Shown here piece after piece: positions 17,203 to 26,329 of a stretch of 64,000 nucleotides of DNA. Within the stretch, counting starts at the first letter, position 1. The number at the start of each line of letters is the position of its first letter. A program made the translations under genes and the position numbers. Origin of the DNA: Euzebyella marina (GTDB taxonomy: Bacteria; Bacteroidota; Bacteroidia; Flavobacteriales; Flavobacteriaceae); the NCBI RefSeq assembly GCF_014855515.1, contig NZ_JACYFK010000002.1:372001-436000 (forward strand), given 5' to 3'. The notes under the pieces are model-generated. The model did not search any database. It had not been told where the DNA came from and saw only the letters and a list, made by a program, of their open reading frames with translations.

Positions 17203-18717
17203 CTACTCTGATTCGATAGTAATTTTTATAACATGTGAGGTTGCAGGTATATTATCAAACTCATCTCCATTGACTATTCTCACCGTATAATTAGGGTCTT
17301 CCGGTCCTGTATTCGGATTTCCTTGGCGAATAACTTGGGTCAAACCTGCCCCTGGGTGCTCATCTGCCTCGGTGCCTGCATCAAAGAGGTAAACATATCC
17401 GGTCATATCACCATACATCGCTTCCCCATCTTTAAACAAGGGTAAACCTTCAGGTTTAAATCCATAGAACCAATCGTTACTTTGGGCAAACATACTTGCA
17501 ATCGATAAGTTATAACCTTCTTCTGCCGTAAAAGAGAATTGGTAACTATTCCCCGGACCGATGGGTCCTGCTTCGGATGCTCCAACAGGTGTATTAAAAA
17601 TGCCATATTGCATCAATTCTTCTTTATTCATTAAAGACTCTGAAAGCATGGCAATCGAACCATCTTCGGCAATTCCCTCCAATCCTTCACCAAAATCGGC
17701 CATACCTTTTTCATATAATGGCATATCGCCATCTTTGTGTATAGCCCAAACCCCAGGTGAAAGTGGCACAATCAAACCTGTTGCAGCTTTCGTATCCATA
17801 AGTAAATCATCAAGAAAGCCGTCTTCCGCGACATCTTCGACGCCTGAAGTACTACCTATCAATCCGGCGCCAGAAGCAACCTCTCCCTCTACAAAGAATG
17901 GTGCTGGTATTGTATGAACGGCATACACTCCGGGCGAGATGGGTACTGCGGCCCTAGCATCTTTTCCCATAGCGGGCACAGCAATAGTGTTTGAATCGGA
18001 TACATTTTTAATTCTCACCTTGAACCTGGCAGGAGCAATTAACTCAATAGTAACTTTTATAACGTCATTATTTTCAGGAAGCACATTGCCGAAAGAACAG
18101 CTATTATCGGTTATTCGGGTAACCACACCATTTTCTTCTTCCCCTTGGTCCATCGCTTCTGGTGCCTGTTGCGGCTTTTGATTAGGTCCCCCGGTTTTTT
18201 CATTCACTTCAGTACCGGCATCCCAAAGATAAATTTGGTCAGTTATATCAACAGGGCCGTCACCACAAATAGGTAAGTCGTTTTCATCGTACAGAGCGAT
18301 ACCTTCTTCATTAGGAGCATAAAATAGGTCATTCGACTGTACAAACATGGTAACGAATGACAGTCTGGTGCCCCCATCGCCCGGCAATACATGAGGGCCC
18401 GCGTTTATCTCAAACTCATACGCTTCACCAGGAAATAATGGTGCAGGTTCTGATTTACCCATAGGTACGGCAAACACGCCGCTCTCAAAAATGGGTTTTG
18501 GAGTTACCACATTTTCTATTGTTACGGTAAAATCAGCAGAATTCAATTCCATTTCCTCTTCTACGTTTTCTTCAGAATCTACCGATGAAGTTTCTGTACC
18601 CTCTGTTACAGATTGTACGTTTTCATCAATTTCAGTGCTTGTAATTTCTTCTTCACATGCTGTAAAGGCAACCATTGCGGCCCCCAAGAATACTGGTAAT
18701 AGTCTTTTTGTTTTCAT
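17203..18717 (-). CDS. Lipoprotein with tandem spondin-like domains
   Basis: A 504-residue envelope protein. The signal peptide ends in the lipobox FTAC (Cys21) and is followed by EEE, an acidic sequence resembling the Bacteroidota lipoprotein export signal, so it may be displayed on the cell surface. Two spondin_N-type domains are seen: residues about 50-230 (GEAYEFEINAG, SFVTMFVQSNDLFY, IYLWDAGTEVNE) and about 235-504 (GNSYQFSFTAEEGYNLS, SIASMFAQSNDWFYG, VYLFDAGTEADE). Spondin domains mediate matrix adhesion in animals; the bacterial role is unknown. It is divergent from an OmpR-type two-component system, with a Pho-box-like direct repeat in the shared promoter region. Confidence 0.85.
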   Translation of the reverse strand: MKTKRLLPVFLGAAMVAFTACEEEITSTEIDENVQSVTEGTETSSVDSEENVEEEMELNSADFTVTIENVVTPKPIFESGVFAVPMGKSEPAPLFPGEAYEFEINAGPHVLPGDGGTRLSFVTMFVQSNDLFYAPNEEGIALYDENDLPICGDGPVDITDQIYLWDAGTEVNEKTGGPNQKPQQAPEAMDQGEEENGVVTRITDNSCSFGNVLPENNDVIKVTIELIAPARFKVRIKNVSDSNTIAVPAMGKDARAAVPISPGVYAVHTIPAPFFVEGEVASGAGLIGSTSGVEDVAEDGFLDDLLMDTKAATGLIVPLSPGVWAIHKDGDMPLYEKGMADFGEGLEGIAEDGSIAMLSESLMNKEELMQYGIFNTPVGASEAGPIGPGNSYQFSFTAEEGYNLSIASMFAQSNDWFYGFKPEGLPLFKDGEAMYGDMTGYVYLFDAGTEADEHPGAGLTQVIRQGNPNTGPEDPNYTVRIVNGDEFDNIPATSHVIKITIESE

Positions 18718-18800
18718 AATAATGTCGTTTTATGTTGAAAACAAACTAAGCCATACTATATCATCACAAAATCACATAAAAATCAACTTTTATCGAATTT

Positions 18801-18817
18801 CTGTGAATTTTCTGTGA
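18801..18817 (+). promoter_or_regulatory. Pho-box-like direct repeat, candidate response-regulator site
   Basis: CTGTGA occurs at 18801-18806 and 18812-18817, extended as TCTGTGA-ATTT-TCTGTGA when one base before is counted as T. The 11-base period and 4-base spacer are those of OmpR/PhoB-family operators. It lies between the spondin gene and the OmpR-type regulator gene. Confidence 0.45.
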
Positions 18818-18892
18818 GCTTTCAACTATTTGAACGACTGACTCTTAGACAGAAGGTTATTGTATTAAAGATTTAGTAAGTGTTTTGATTGT

Positions 18893-18915
18893 ACAATTAT
18901 CGCCGTGATAATTGT
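18893..18915. promoter_or_regulatory. 9-bp inverted repeat upstream of the two-component operon
   Basis: ACAATTATC (18893-18901), spacer GCCGT, GATAATTGT (18907-18915) is a perfect dyad ending 31 bases before the regulator ATG. It could be an operator or a 5' hairpin. Confidence 0.5.
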
Positions 18916-18946
18916 GTGATACTTTTTGTTTTCATTCGTATTTGAG

Positions 18947-19648
18947 ATGATGAAAGAAATTTTAATTATAGAAGACGATCCGGAAATCATCAAGTTGTTG
19001 GAGATTCATCTAACGGATTTAATCTACAAGACCGACAAGGCCGTTGATGGTGCCCAAGGGCTAAAAATGGCCATAGAACATTCGTATGATTTGGTTCTAC
19101 TTGATTTAACACTGCCTACAATGGATGGTGTTGAAATATGTAAACGAATAAGAGCACAGAAAAGCACCCCTATTATAATGCTAACGGCCAAATCAGAAGA
19201 AATAGACCGCGTACTAGGGCTTGAAATAGGTGCGGACGATTACATAACCAAGCCTTTTAGTATAAGGGAGCTTCTGGCTAGAATCAAGGCTGTTTTGAGA
19301 AGAACCAATCAACAGGGCAAAGCAAAAGGGAATTCAAGCGATATGTCGTTTGAGGGTATGCATATCGATGTCGACAAGCGAAAGGTTCTAATCGAAGGGA
19401 ACAAAGTTGATCTTTCACCAAAAGAATTCGAGCTATTGGTATTAATGGCCTCGAACCCTGGCCGAAATTATACAAGAACCGAACTTCTAAATATCATCTG
19501 GGGATACAATTTTGATGGTTATGAACACACCGTAAACTCGCACATCAATCGGTTAAGGGCTAAGATTGAATCAGATATGGCCAATCCTTCCTACATTCTA
19601 ACTACTTGGGGAGTTGGTTACAAATTCAATGAAGATATATCGTTATGA
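18947..19648 (+). CDS. OmpR/PhoB-family response regulator
   Basis: A 233-residue transcription factor. The N-terminal receiver has the acidic pair D10-D11, phospho-acceptor D53 in VLLDLTLP, the switch Thr in IIMLTAKS and Lys in YITKPFS. The C-terminal winged helix (about 130-230) ends with the typical VNSHINRLRAKIE and TTWGVGYKF. The ATG at 18947 is used, since an upstream TTG at 18926 adds only seven unconserved residues. The stop overlaps the kinase start by 4 bases (ATGA), so the two proteins are co-translated. The signal is unknown; candidate binding sites lie in the gap upstream. Confidence 0.93.
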   Translation: MMKEILIIEDDPEIIKLLEIHLTDLIYKTDKAVDGAQGLKMAIEHSYDLVLLDLTLPTMDGVEICKRIRAQKSTPIIMLTAKSEEIDRVLGLEIGADDYITKPFSIRELLARIKAVLRRTNQQGKAKGNSSDMSFEGMHIDVDKRKVLIEGNKVDLSPKEFELLVLMASNPGRNYTRTELLNIIWGYNFDGYEHTVNSHINRLRAKIESDMANPSYILTTWGVGYKFNEDISL

Positions 19649-21141
19649 GCACAAGAGAAAAAACCTTAACACCCAAATTGGTCAAAAAATTGTGGCTGGC
19701 GTTCGTTCTTTTAGTGCTTTTGATGGGGGCATCCTATATTTTCATTACGGGGTATTTTGCGAATAAATACAGTCAAGAAACCACTCAACGGTTAAATGCC
19801 GATATCGCCAATCATGTTATAGCCGAAAAATTCAGTGGAGCATCGCCCTTTTTAGCCGACGGAAGTGTCAACAAAGAATTGTTCGGTGATCTCATGCATG
19901 ATATGATGGCCGTTAATCAAAGTATCGAAGTATACCTTTTAGGTCAGGAGGGAGATATACTTTATTCCGTGGTTCTTGATCCCGAGGATAAGAATGCGGC
20001 AAAAAAGGTAGATTTGGCTCCTGTAAAATCATTTATTGCCGATAGTGGGGAAAAATTTGTTCTCGGAGACGATCCAAGAAACCCTGGTGCAAAGAAGATC
20101 TTTTCTGCTGCACCCTATAATGTAGATGGTCATCAAGGATTTATCTACATCGTTTTGGCCGGAAAAAAATTTCAAGAAGTAAGCGATAACCTAATGAGCC
20201 AATATTTCGCTCGATTGGGGATTGGAGCGACCATTCTTACCATGATTTTCTCGGCTATAATCGGTTTGTTGGCCATTTGGTTCTTGACTAAAAATCTGCG
20301 TTTGATTACTCAAACCGTACGTAGGTTTCACGATGGTGACCTTGAAGCTCGCATTAAGAACCCCGAGAAATCCGATATTGAAGTTTTTGCAAAGTCTTTT
20401 AATGAAATGGCCGATAGTATCGTTAGTAATATGGACAAGATGCAATCGGTCGACCAATTGAGAAGAGAACTGATAGCCAATGTGTCACACGATCTGAGAA
20501 CGCCACTGGCCATTTTAAAAGGCTATATCGAAACGCTACAGATCAAAAGGGATAGCCTTTCAGAAGTTGAGAAAGACGAATACCTTCAAATTACTCACGA
20601 CAATGTAGACCGCCTATCCAATCTTATCAACCAGCTTTTCGAATATTCGAAATTGGAAGCGGAACAAGTGGTTCCCATTAAAGAACCGTTCTCTATCACC
20701 GAGCTTTCTCACGATCTTATTGCCAAATTCAAGGTGTTGGCAGACAAGAAGCAAATTGATTTGAAAATGGATAATCCTGAGGACAACTGTTTGGTCTATG
20801 CCGATGTTAGTCTCGTAGAAAGGGCATTGCAGAACTTGATCGAAAATGCTTTGAAATATACCGAAGCCGGCGGACATGTGACGCTGTCATTGCAAAAAAA
20901 AGGAAACAATATTGAAATTGACCTTACCGATACAGGTACGGGCATACCTGTTAACGAGCAACCTTTTATTTTTGATAGGTACAAGCAAGTAGAAAAAAAT
21001 GCAAAGAAACATGGCTACGGACTTGGCCTGGCCATTGTCAAAAAAATAATGGATTTACATGACACCACTATCACCGTTTTAAGTAAACCAAAAGAAGGAA
21101 GCTCTTTTACTTTTCATTTACCGGCATATCAAATCTCATAA
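19645..21141 (+). CDS. Sensor histidine kinase
   Basis: Partner kinase of the preceding regulator, 498 residues. Membrane helices at about 16-38 and 191-214 enclose a periplasmic sensor domain of about 150 residues. A HAMP linker follows (about 215-267), then a dimerisation domain with H282 in NVSHDLRTPLAIL. The ATPase has N box NLIENALKYT, G1 DTGTGIP and G2 GYGLGLAIVKK. All catalytic boxes are intact. The sensor domain resembles no family I can name. The operon ends in a strong terminator 4 bases after the stop. Confidence 0.93.
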   Translation: MSTREKTLTPKLVKKLWLAFVLLVLLMGASYIFITGYFANKYSQETTQRLNADIANHVIAEKFSGASPFLADGSVNKELFGDLMHDMMAVNQSIEVYLLGQEGDILYSVVLDPEDKNAAKKVDLAPVKSFIADSGEKFVLGDDPRNPGAKKIFSAAPYNVDGHQGFIYIVLAGKKFQEVSDNLMSQYFARLGIGATILTMIFSAIIGLLAIWFLTKNLRLITQTVRRFHDGDLEARIKNPEKSDIEVFAKSFNEMADSIVSNMDKMQSVDQLRRELIANVSHDLRTPLAILKGYIETLQIKRDSLSEVEKDEYLQITHDNVDRLSNLINQLFEYSKLEAEQVVPIKEPFSITELSHDLIAKFKVLADKKQIDLKMDNPEDNCLVYADVSLVERALQNLIENALKYTEAGGHVTLSLQKKGNNIEIDLTDTGTGIPVNEQPFIFDRYKQVEKNAKKHGYGLGLAIVKKIMDLHDTTITVLSKPKEGSSFTFHLPAYQIS

Positions 21142-21144
21142 AGA

Positions 21145-21169
21145 AAAAGCCCCGGTGAACGGGGCTTTT
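21145..21169. terminator. Strong bidirectional terminator
   Basis: AAAAGCCCCG (21145-21154), loop GTGAA, CGGGGCTTTT (21160-21169): a perfect 10-bp stem with A-run and T-run flanks. It lies between the convergent kinase and ATPase genes and can serve both. Confidence 0.9.
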
Positions 21170-21181
21170 GAAAACTTTCTT

Positions 21182-22651
21182 TTATAATCCGCTTATAAAA
21201 CTACCGTATAAATCTTTAAATTGATACCCTTCGGAAAAGCGACTTTTGCTTAATTTTTTGTGGGATACCAGCCCCCACAAAACCAATTCTTTTAAAAAGT
21301 AAACATCCTCTTTTGGAAAATCAGGTTGAAACTCCTTTACCAATTGATTAAGTGCCGGAATACTGTCCAACGCCCTTTTGTATTCCTCATCGGTAAAATC
21401 GTCTAACAATTCAAACCCTTCCCCCTGAAAAAACCACGTAACTAATTCATCATACGGGGTGATGGCATCTTTTTTCTCTAATTTATTAATCGCCGGAAAG
21501 TAATTAGGAAACAAACTTTTCACCGCATCATCGACCAAAATCTCCGCTACGGAATCGGCACCTTCCTGTTCACCTTCATAGACCAACTCAATTTTTCCGG
21601 TTATTGCTGGTATAACACCCATAAAATCACTTAATCGAACCATTGTTGTTTCAGAACCTGTTTGAAGAGCCCTTCTTTCTGCTGTACTCAACAAGTTCTC
21701 GTAAGCTGTGATACTGGTTCTCGCACTGACCCCACTTTTGGCATCTACATATTCACTGTTGCGTGCTTCAAAACCAATCTGCTCCAATAAATCTTTGGCC
21801 ATATCGGGTACATATACAGTTCTCGATTGCCTATCGTCTAAATGGGCCTCTTGCTCAGTGATTTTTCGTGCAATTTCTATAGACTCAGGATAATGTGTCA
21901 AAATTTGAGAACCAATTCTATCTTTCAGAGGTGTAACAATGCTACCTCTGTTGGTGTAATCTTCAGGATTCGCCGTGAAAACAAACTGAATATCCAAAGG
22001 CATTCTTAATTTAAAACCCCTAATCTGAATATCGCCTTCCTCTAAAATATTAAAGAGCGCCACTTGAATACGGGCTTGAAGGTCAGGCAATTCATTGATG
22101 ACAAAAATGCATCGATTGGCCCTAGGTATCATACCAAAGTGAATGACCCTATCATCTGCATACGATAATTTAAGATTCGCCGCTTTTATCGGGTCGACAT
22201 CGCCAATCAAATCGGCCACCGTCACATCTGGGGTTGCCAATTTTTCAGAAAAACGTTCGTTTCTATGCAGCCAAATAATTGGGGTTTCATTCCCCTTATC
22301 TTCAATCAACTGCACAGCAAAACGAGACATGGGCCGCAAAGGATCATCGTTTATTTCAGAACCTTTGACAACAGGTATCCATTCATCCAGCAAATGCACC
22401 ATCAATCTGGCCAACCGCGTTTTGGCCTGCCCTCTTAACCCTAGTAAATTGATATTATGTCTAGATAGTATAGCTCTTTCCAATTGTGGAATGACCGAGT
22501 TCTCGTAACCCCATACACCTTCAAAACTATCCTCTCCGTTCTTGATTTGCTCTCGCAGGTTATCCCTAAGCTCATCTTTAATATTCTTACTTCGATACCC
22601 CGATGCTTTTAAATCGCCCAAGGTTTTTATTTTCAAATGATCAATACTCAT
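21182..22651 (-). CDS. MoxR/magnesium-chelatase-I-like AAA+ ATPase
   Basis: A 489-residue AAA+ protein related to ChlI/BchI and MoxR. The nucleotide motifs are atypical: Walker A is GLRGQAKT (71-78), with Ala where the second Gly usually sits, and Walker B is IFVINELPDL (182-191), with Asn in place of the first acidic residue. Sensor 1 FVFTANPEDYTNRG and arginine-finger region LKDRIGSQI are present. The ATG at 22651 is chosen over an in-frame TTG at 22702. It is followed upstream by a VWA gene 66 bases away; MoxR-VWA pairs act as chaperones for metal insertion or complex assembly. No tetrapyrrole genes lie nearby, so a pigment role is unlikely. Confidence 0.88.
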   Translation of the reverse strand: MSIDHLKIKTLGDLKASGYRSKNIKDELRDNLREQIKNGEDSFEGVWGYENSVIPQLERAILSRHNINLLGLRGQAKTRLARLMVHLLDEWIPVVKGSEINDDPLRPMSRFAVQLIEDKGNETPIIWLHRNERFSEKLATPDVTVADLIGDVDPIKAANLKLSYADDRVIHFGMIPRANRCIFVINELPDLQARIQVALFNILEEGDIQIRGFKLRMPLDIQFVFTANPEDYTNRGSIVTPLKDRIGSQILTHYPESIEIARKITEQEAHLDDRQSRTVYVPDMAKDLLEQIGFEARNSEYVDAKSGVSARTSITAYENLLSTAERRALQTGSETTMVRLSDFMGVIPAITGKIELVYEGEQEGADSVAEILVDDAVKSLFPNYFPAINKLEKKDAITPYDELVTWFFQGEGFELLDDFTDEEYKRALDSIPALNQLVKEFQPDFPKEDVYFLKELVLWGLVSHKKLSKSRFSEGYQFKDLYGSFISGL

Positions 22652-22717
22652 ATTCTCTTCTCGGTTTGTATCTATTTTATCATTTGCAAAAGGCGCAAAC
22701 AATACTATTTATAGCAA

Positions 22718-23884
22718 TTATTTTATACGTTTTCTTCTATTGGCTTCGTAGTCTTCAAAAATCATTTCACCCAGACCCTTTAGCCCTGTAAAAAAGGCTT
22801 TTCCTTTATTGGCTTCGGTAAAATGCCTAACGAATTGCATTAGATAAGAATCTTGGGCAATCATAAAGGTGGTAATGGGAATGTGAAGTTTACGCGCCTG
22901 ACGGGCCATGTTGTAACATTTCTCGACTATATAATCGTCTAGGCCCACACTATTTTTATAGTAATTACCATCAGGAAGCCTCAAGCAACTCGGCTTACCA
23001 TCGGTAATCATAAAAATCTGCTTATTGGTATTTCTTTTTCGTCTCAACAAATCCATAGCCAATCGTAAACCTGCAACGGTATTGGTATGGTATGGGCCTA
23101 CTTTTAAATAAGGGAGCTCTTTAATGGAAATCGGCCAAGCATCATTACCAAAAACCAATATATCCAGAGTGTCTTTCGGGTAACGGGTAGTAATTAATTC
23201 GGCCAAAGCCATTGCCACCTTTTTGGCAGGTGTGATTCGGTCTTCACCATAAAGTATCATACTATGGCTGATATCGATCATGAGCACCGTACTCATCTGC
23301 GCTTTGTATTGGGTATCTTCGACGACCAAATCTTCTTCGCTAAGAGAGAAACTACCAATACCATGGTTAACTTGGGCATTTTTCAAACTCTCGGTCATTG
23401 AAATATGCTCTAGGCCATCACCATAGCGATATTCCCTTAAATCACCGGTATGTTCATCACCCTGGCCAGATTTGCCCGTTTTATGGTTGCCAGAACCTTG
23501 TCTTTTTAATTTACCGAAGATTTGATCTAAGGCTCTTTGCCTAATTAATCTTTCTAGTTTGGCAGTAATCGAAATTTTTCCGTTTCCAGAACCATCTCCT
23601 TCATCACCTTCTTGCCCATCGCCCATTTCGCCGCCACCATCTTTGAACTCTTCCCTGATGTACCCTTTCGCCTTTAGTTCTTCAATAAAATCGTCGATAG
23701 TATAATCGTCGTCGGTAAGCTCATATTCTTTATCAAGCTCTCGCAACCAATCTATCGCCTCATCAAAATCGCCAGAAGTGTGCGTGATGAGTTCTTGGAA
23801 AATTTCAAAAAGTCTTTCAAATGGGGTTTGTTCGGGAGCTTCGTATGGGGTGAAGCGAAATCCGTTTCTAGTATTCATAGCCAT
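22718..23884 (-). CDS. VWA-domain protein, partner of the AAA+ ATPase
   Basis: A 388-residue soluble protein. Its first half is charged and includes a Gly-rich acidic stretch (DGGGEMGDGQEGDEGDGSGN, residues about 82-101). The C-terminal half is a von Willebrand A domain with a MIDAS motif in LMIDISHSM and MITDGKP, like ChlD/BchD and CoxE. It precedes the AAA+ gene on the same strand. In this family pair the VWA protein binds a client and the ATPase remodels it. The client is not evident here. A second Met two codons in (23878) is an equally good start. Confidence 0.88.
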   Translation of the reverse strand: MAMNTRNGFRFTPYEAPEQTPFERLFEIFQELITHTSGDFDEAIDWLRELDKEYELTDDDYTIDDFIEELKAKGYIREEFKDGGGEMGDGQEGDEGDGSGNGKISITAKLERLIRQRALDQIFGKLKRQGSGNHKTGKSGQGDEHTGDLREYRYGDGLEHISMTESLKNAQVNHGIGSFSLSEEDLVVEDTQYKAQMSTVLMIDISHSMILYGEDRITPAKKVAMALAELITTRYPKDTLDILVFGNDAWPISIKELPYLKVGPYHTNTVAGLRLAMDLLRRKRNTNKQIFMITDGKPSCLRLPDGNYYKNSVGLDDYIVEKCYNMARQARKLHIPITTFMIAQDSYLMQFVRHFTEANKGKAFFTGLKGLGEMIFEDYEANRRKRIK

Positions 23885-23993
23885 TACATAAAATTAGTGT
23901 TTTTAGCTGTGAACACCTCTATTTTTAGGAAATGTTAACGGTAAGGAAGTGGCCCACCGTTGGTTGCAGGCCAATCCCTTATCTGTATTAATA

Positions 23994-25391
23994 TCATTCT
24001 ACTACAGCGAGTTCATCAGTAGATTTCCAGTTACCTCTGGTAAAATCAGGAAATTCTTGTGGGGCGCCATTAGCTGCAACTGAAGCTTCGCTTAGCGGTG
24101 CCACCGCGCTCCATAGGCAACCTTCGTACATATTCTGGTCTAAAGGTTCGCCGTTTCTTAGACATTCAACTATTCGGTATAGCATCATAAAGTCCATACC
24201 GCCATGTCCACCCATTTTTACCGCAAGTTCGCCCAACCTTTTGTAGAGAGGGTGCTCATACTTTTCATAAATCTTGGCAAGACCGTCGCCTTCAGCCCAT
24301 TGGTGATGGTCTTCGGTAGCTCCTTCAATACCCCCCTCGATGGCCATACGCGTAGGGAAACCGGCCAATGTACCCTTGGTGCCCTGAATGAGGTTTAACC
24401 TATTGTAAGGTCTCGGACTCGTCTCATCCCACTGAACCATAATCGTTCTTCCCAAGTCGGTTTTAATGATGGAGGTACTGATATCACCACCTTTATAGTC
24501 TAATTCGTTCCACTGATGATCGGCAGGAAAATTCTTTTCAGCATATAATTTTCTTCCCTTGGCCGGCGATGAAAAAGAATTAATGAATTTGAAATTATCT
24601 TCACCACGTGCCAAGTTCATGTATTGTGCCACGGGACCCAACCCATGGGTTGGATAAAGGTTTCCGTTTCTTTTCGCGTAATGATAGGTTCTCCAAGAGC
24701 CCGTACCACGTTCAACTTCGTTCATTTGAGAGCGTAGTTCGTGAATATAAGCAGCCTCACCGTGCAAAAGTTCACCAATGACACCTTGACGGCACATATT
24801 AAGATATAGAAGTTCTTCCCTACCGTAATTGACGTTTTCCATCATCATACAGTGCTTTTTCGTCTTTTCAGAAGTATCGACAATTTGCCACATTTCGTCA
24901 ATGGTAAGTGCCAATGGTACTTCAACGAAAGCATGAGACCCCGAATTCATCGCCTCGATAGCCATAGGGGCATGCAGTTTCCATGGGGTGGCGATGATGA
25001 CAGCGTCGGGTTTCTGCTCCTTAAGCATCTTTTTCCAATCTTCCTCTCCGTTGGTATACAGCTTTATTTTTTTATGTCGTTGACCCTTGCCCGCCTCTTT
25101 GCAAGCATCTGCCGATCTTTGGGCCAAATCTTCATATAAATCGGAAATGGCCACCACTTCGGTACCTTCAATGGCCGCAATTTGTTTGGCATGGCCAGAG
25201 CCTCTGGCACCAACACCTATAAAAGCAAATCGAACCTTATCTATTTTAGGAGCGGCAAACCCACCCATGTACTGCGCATCAAAAGGTCTTGACGGGCCCA
25301 AGAGGTTTGCTTTCGATAAAGAAGGCACCAAGGTAATGCCCGCACCTACTATCGATGATTTTTTAATAAAATTTCTTCTGTTGGAATTCAT
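23994..25391 (-). CDS. Gfo/Idh/MocA oxidoreductase, GH109-like, Tat-exported
   Basis: A 465-residue NAD-dependent Rossmann protein. The N-terminus has a twin-arginine signal (RRNFIKKSSIVGAGITLVPS), so it should be exported folded. The dinucleotide motif is GVGARGSGH, followed by IATPWKLHAPMA and the catalytic-domain stretch YPTHGLGPVAQYM. The length and the YPTHGLGP segment closely fit glycoside hydrolase family 109 (alpha-N-acetylgalactosaminidase), which uses a tightly bound NAD in a redox hydrolysis. Substrate is inferred only; many exported family members act on other sugars. It is alone on the minus strand, with divergent DUF1853 upstream. Confidence 0.88.
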   Translation of the reverse strand: MNSNRRNFIKKSSIVGAGITLVPSLSKANLLGPSRPFDAQYMGGFAAPKIDKVRFAFIGVGARGSGHAKQIAAIEGTEVVAISDLYEDLAQRSADACKEAGKGQRHKKIKLYTNGEEDWKKMLKEQKPDAVIIATPWKLHAPMAIEAMNSGSHAFVEVPLALTIDEMWQIVDTSEKTKKHCMMMENVNYGREELLYLNMCRQGVIGELLHGEAAYIHELRSQMNEVERGTGSWRTYHYAKRNGNLYPTHGLGPVAQYMNLARGEDNFKFINSFSSPAKGRKLYAEKNFPADHQWNELDYKGGDISTSIIKTDLGRTIMVQWDETSPRPYNRLNLIQGTKGTLAGFPTRMAIEGGIEGATEDHHQWAEGDGLAKIYEKYEHPLYKRLGELAVKMGGHGGMDFMMLYRIVECLRNGEPLDQNMYEGCLWSAVAPLSEASVAANGAPQEFPDFTRGNWKSTDELAVVE

Positions 25392-25462
25392 TTGGTAGTA
25401 ATATTTAGTTTAGTTCTTAAGGCTTGAACGTACAAGATAGACAATAAAAAGGGAATCTTTAG

Positions 25463-25497
25463 GTCTTCATATTCAATTGATTTATTTTGATGAAGAC
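25463..25497. repeat. 8-bp inverted repeat in a divergent promoter region
   Basis: GTCTTCAT (25463-25470) and ATGAAGAC (25490-25497) are perfect arms with a 19-base spacer, lying 25 bases before the DUF1853 ATG. It may be an operator. Confidence 0.4.
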
Positions 25498-25522
25498 AAT
25501 ATTCAAACTATTTTAATCGAGT

Positions 25523-26329
25523 ATGGTGAACTCATTACATGAAGGCTTTTACAGAACAAAACCATTATGGTTGAACGAGCAGTTTGGTATTGAACAATTC
25601 CATTTTCCTGAGGTAACCCTGCAACCACCGTTCACGGAAACTATACCTGCCAAAATGCGATTAGGGCATCAAATGGAATTTGTCTTTAAAGACCTTATTG
25701 AAAGGTCCGGTGCATATGAAATTCTTCTCTACAATCAACCCGTTCTTTCTGGCAAACAAACCATAGGTGAGATTGATTTTATTCTTGGTAATAAAGAGAC
25801 CTTTCAACAAATACACGTAGAACTTACCTATAAGTTTTATGTAATCGATAGTGCTATTTCAGAACCGATACATCGTTTAATGGGCCCGAACAGAAGAGAC
25901 ATGTTCTTTACCAAAATGGAAAAAATCAAGAATCGTCAATTTCAATTATTGCACAGCGAGGAAGGGAAAAAAGTTCTGTTTTCAAAGAATATCGACCCTA
26001 ACTGCATACACCATTTATGCTGTTTTAAGGCGCAACTATTCCATCACTATCTAGAAGAGCAAAGCCATATTAGACCTTTGAACAAAGCCTGTTTATCTGG
26101 CTTTTGGATTAGGTTCAAAGATTTTGAGAGTTCAGCTTTTCGAGGTTATCACTACTACATGCCTAAAAAATGGCAATGGGTCATAAGGCCTCATAAAACT
26201 GTAGAATGGATGTCGCATTTTGAGACGTTAATGGAAGTTAACCTGAGAATGATCAATGAAAATTCACCTATGCTTTGGCTCAAAAAGAATGATGGAACCA
26301 TTCAAAAGCTATTTGTAGTTTGGTGGTAA
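25523..26329 (+). CDS. DUF1853 family protein, possible PD-(D/E)XK fold
   Basis: A 268-residue cytosolic protein of the DUF1853 family, function unknown. Family-typical stretches are GEIDFILG followed by HVELTYKFYV, which fit the acidic-then-E-x-K arrangement of a PD-(D/E)XK nuclease-like core, and the later CCFKAQLFHH and SGFWIRF. I can see the candidate active-site residues D in GEIDF, and E and K in VELTYK. No signal peptide. It is a single-gene unit between divergent and convergent neighbours. Whether it cuts nucleic acid is not shown. Confidence 0.85.
   Translation: MVNSLHEGFYRTKPLWLNEQFGIEQFHFPEVTLQPPFTETIPAKMRLGHQMEFVFKDLIERSGAYEILLYNQPVLSGKQTIGEIDFILGNKETFQQIHVELTYKFYVIDSAISEPIHRLMGPNRRDMFFTKMEKIKNRQFQLLHSEEGKKVLFSKNIDPNCIHHLCCFKAQLFHHYLEEQSHIRPLNKACLSGFWIRFKDFESSAFRGYHYYMPKKWQWVIRPHKTVEWMSHFETLMEVNLRMINENSPMLWLKKNDGTIQKLFVVWW

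Noticed and set aside
21182-23884. ATPase and VWA genes as magnesium or cobalt chelatase for pigment or B12
   Set aside because: No large chelatase subunit or tetrapyrrole gene is nearby, and the ATPase motifs are of the MoxR-like branch.
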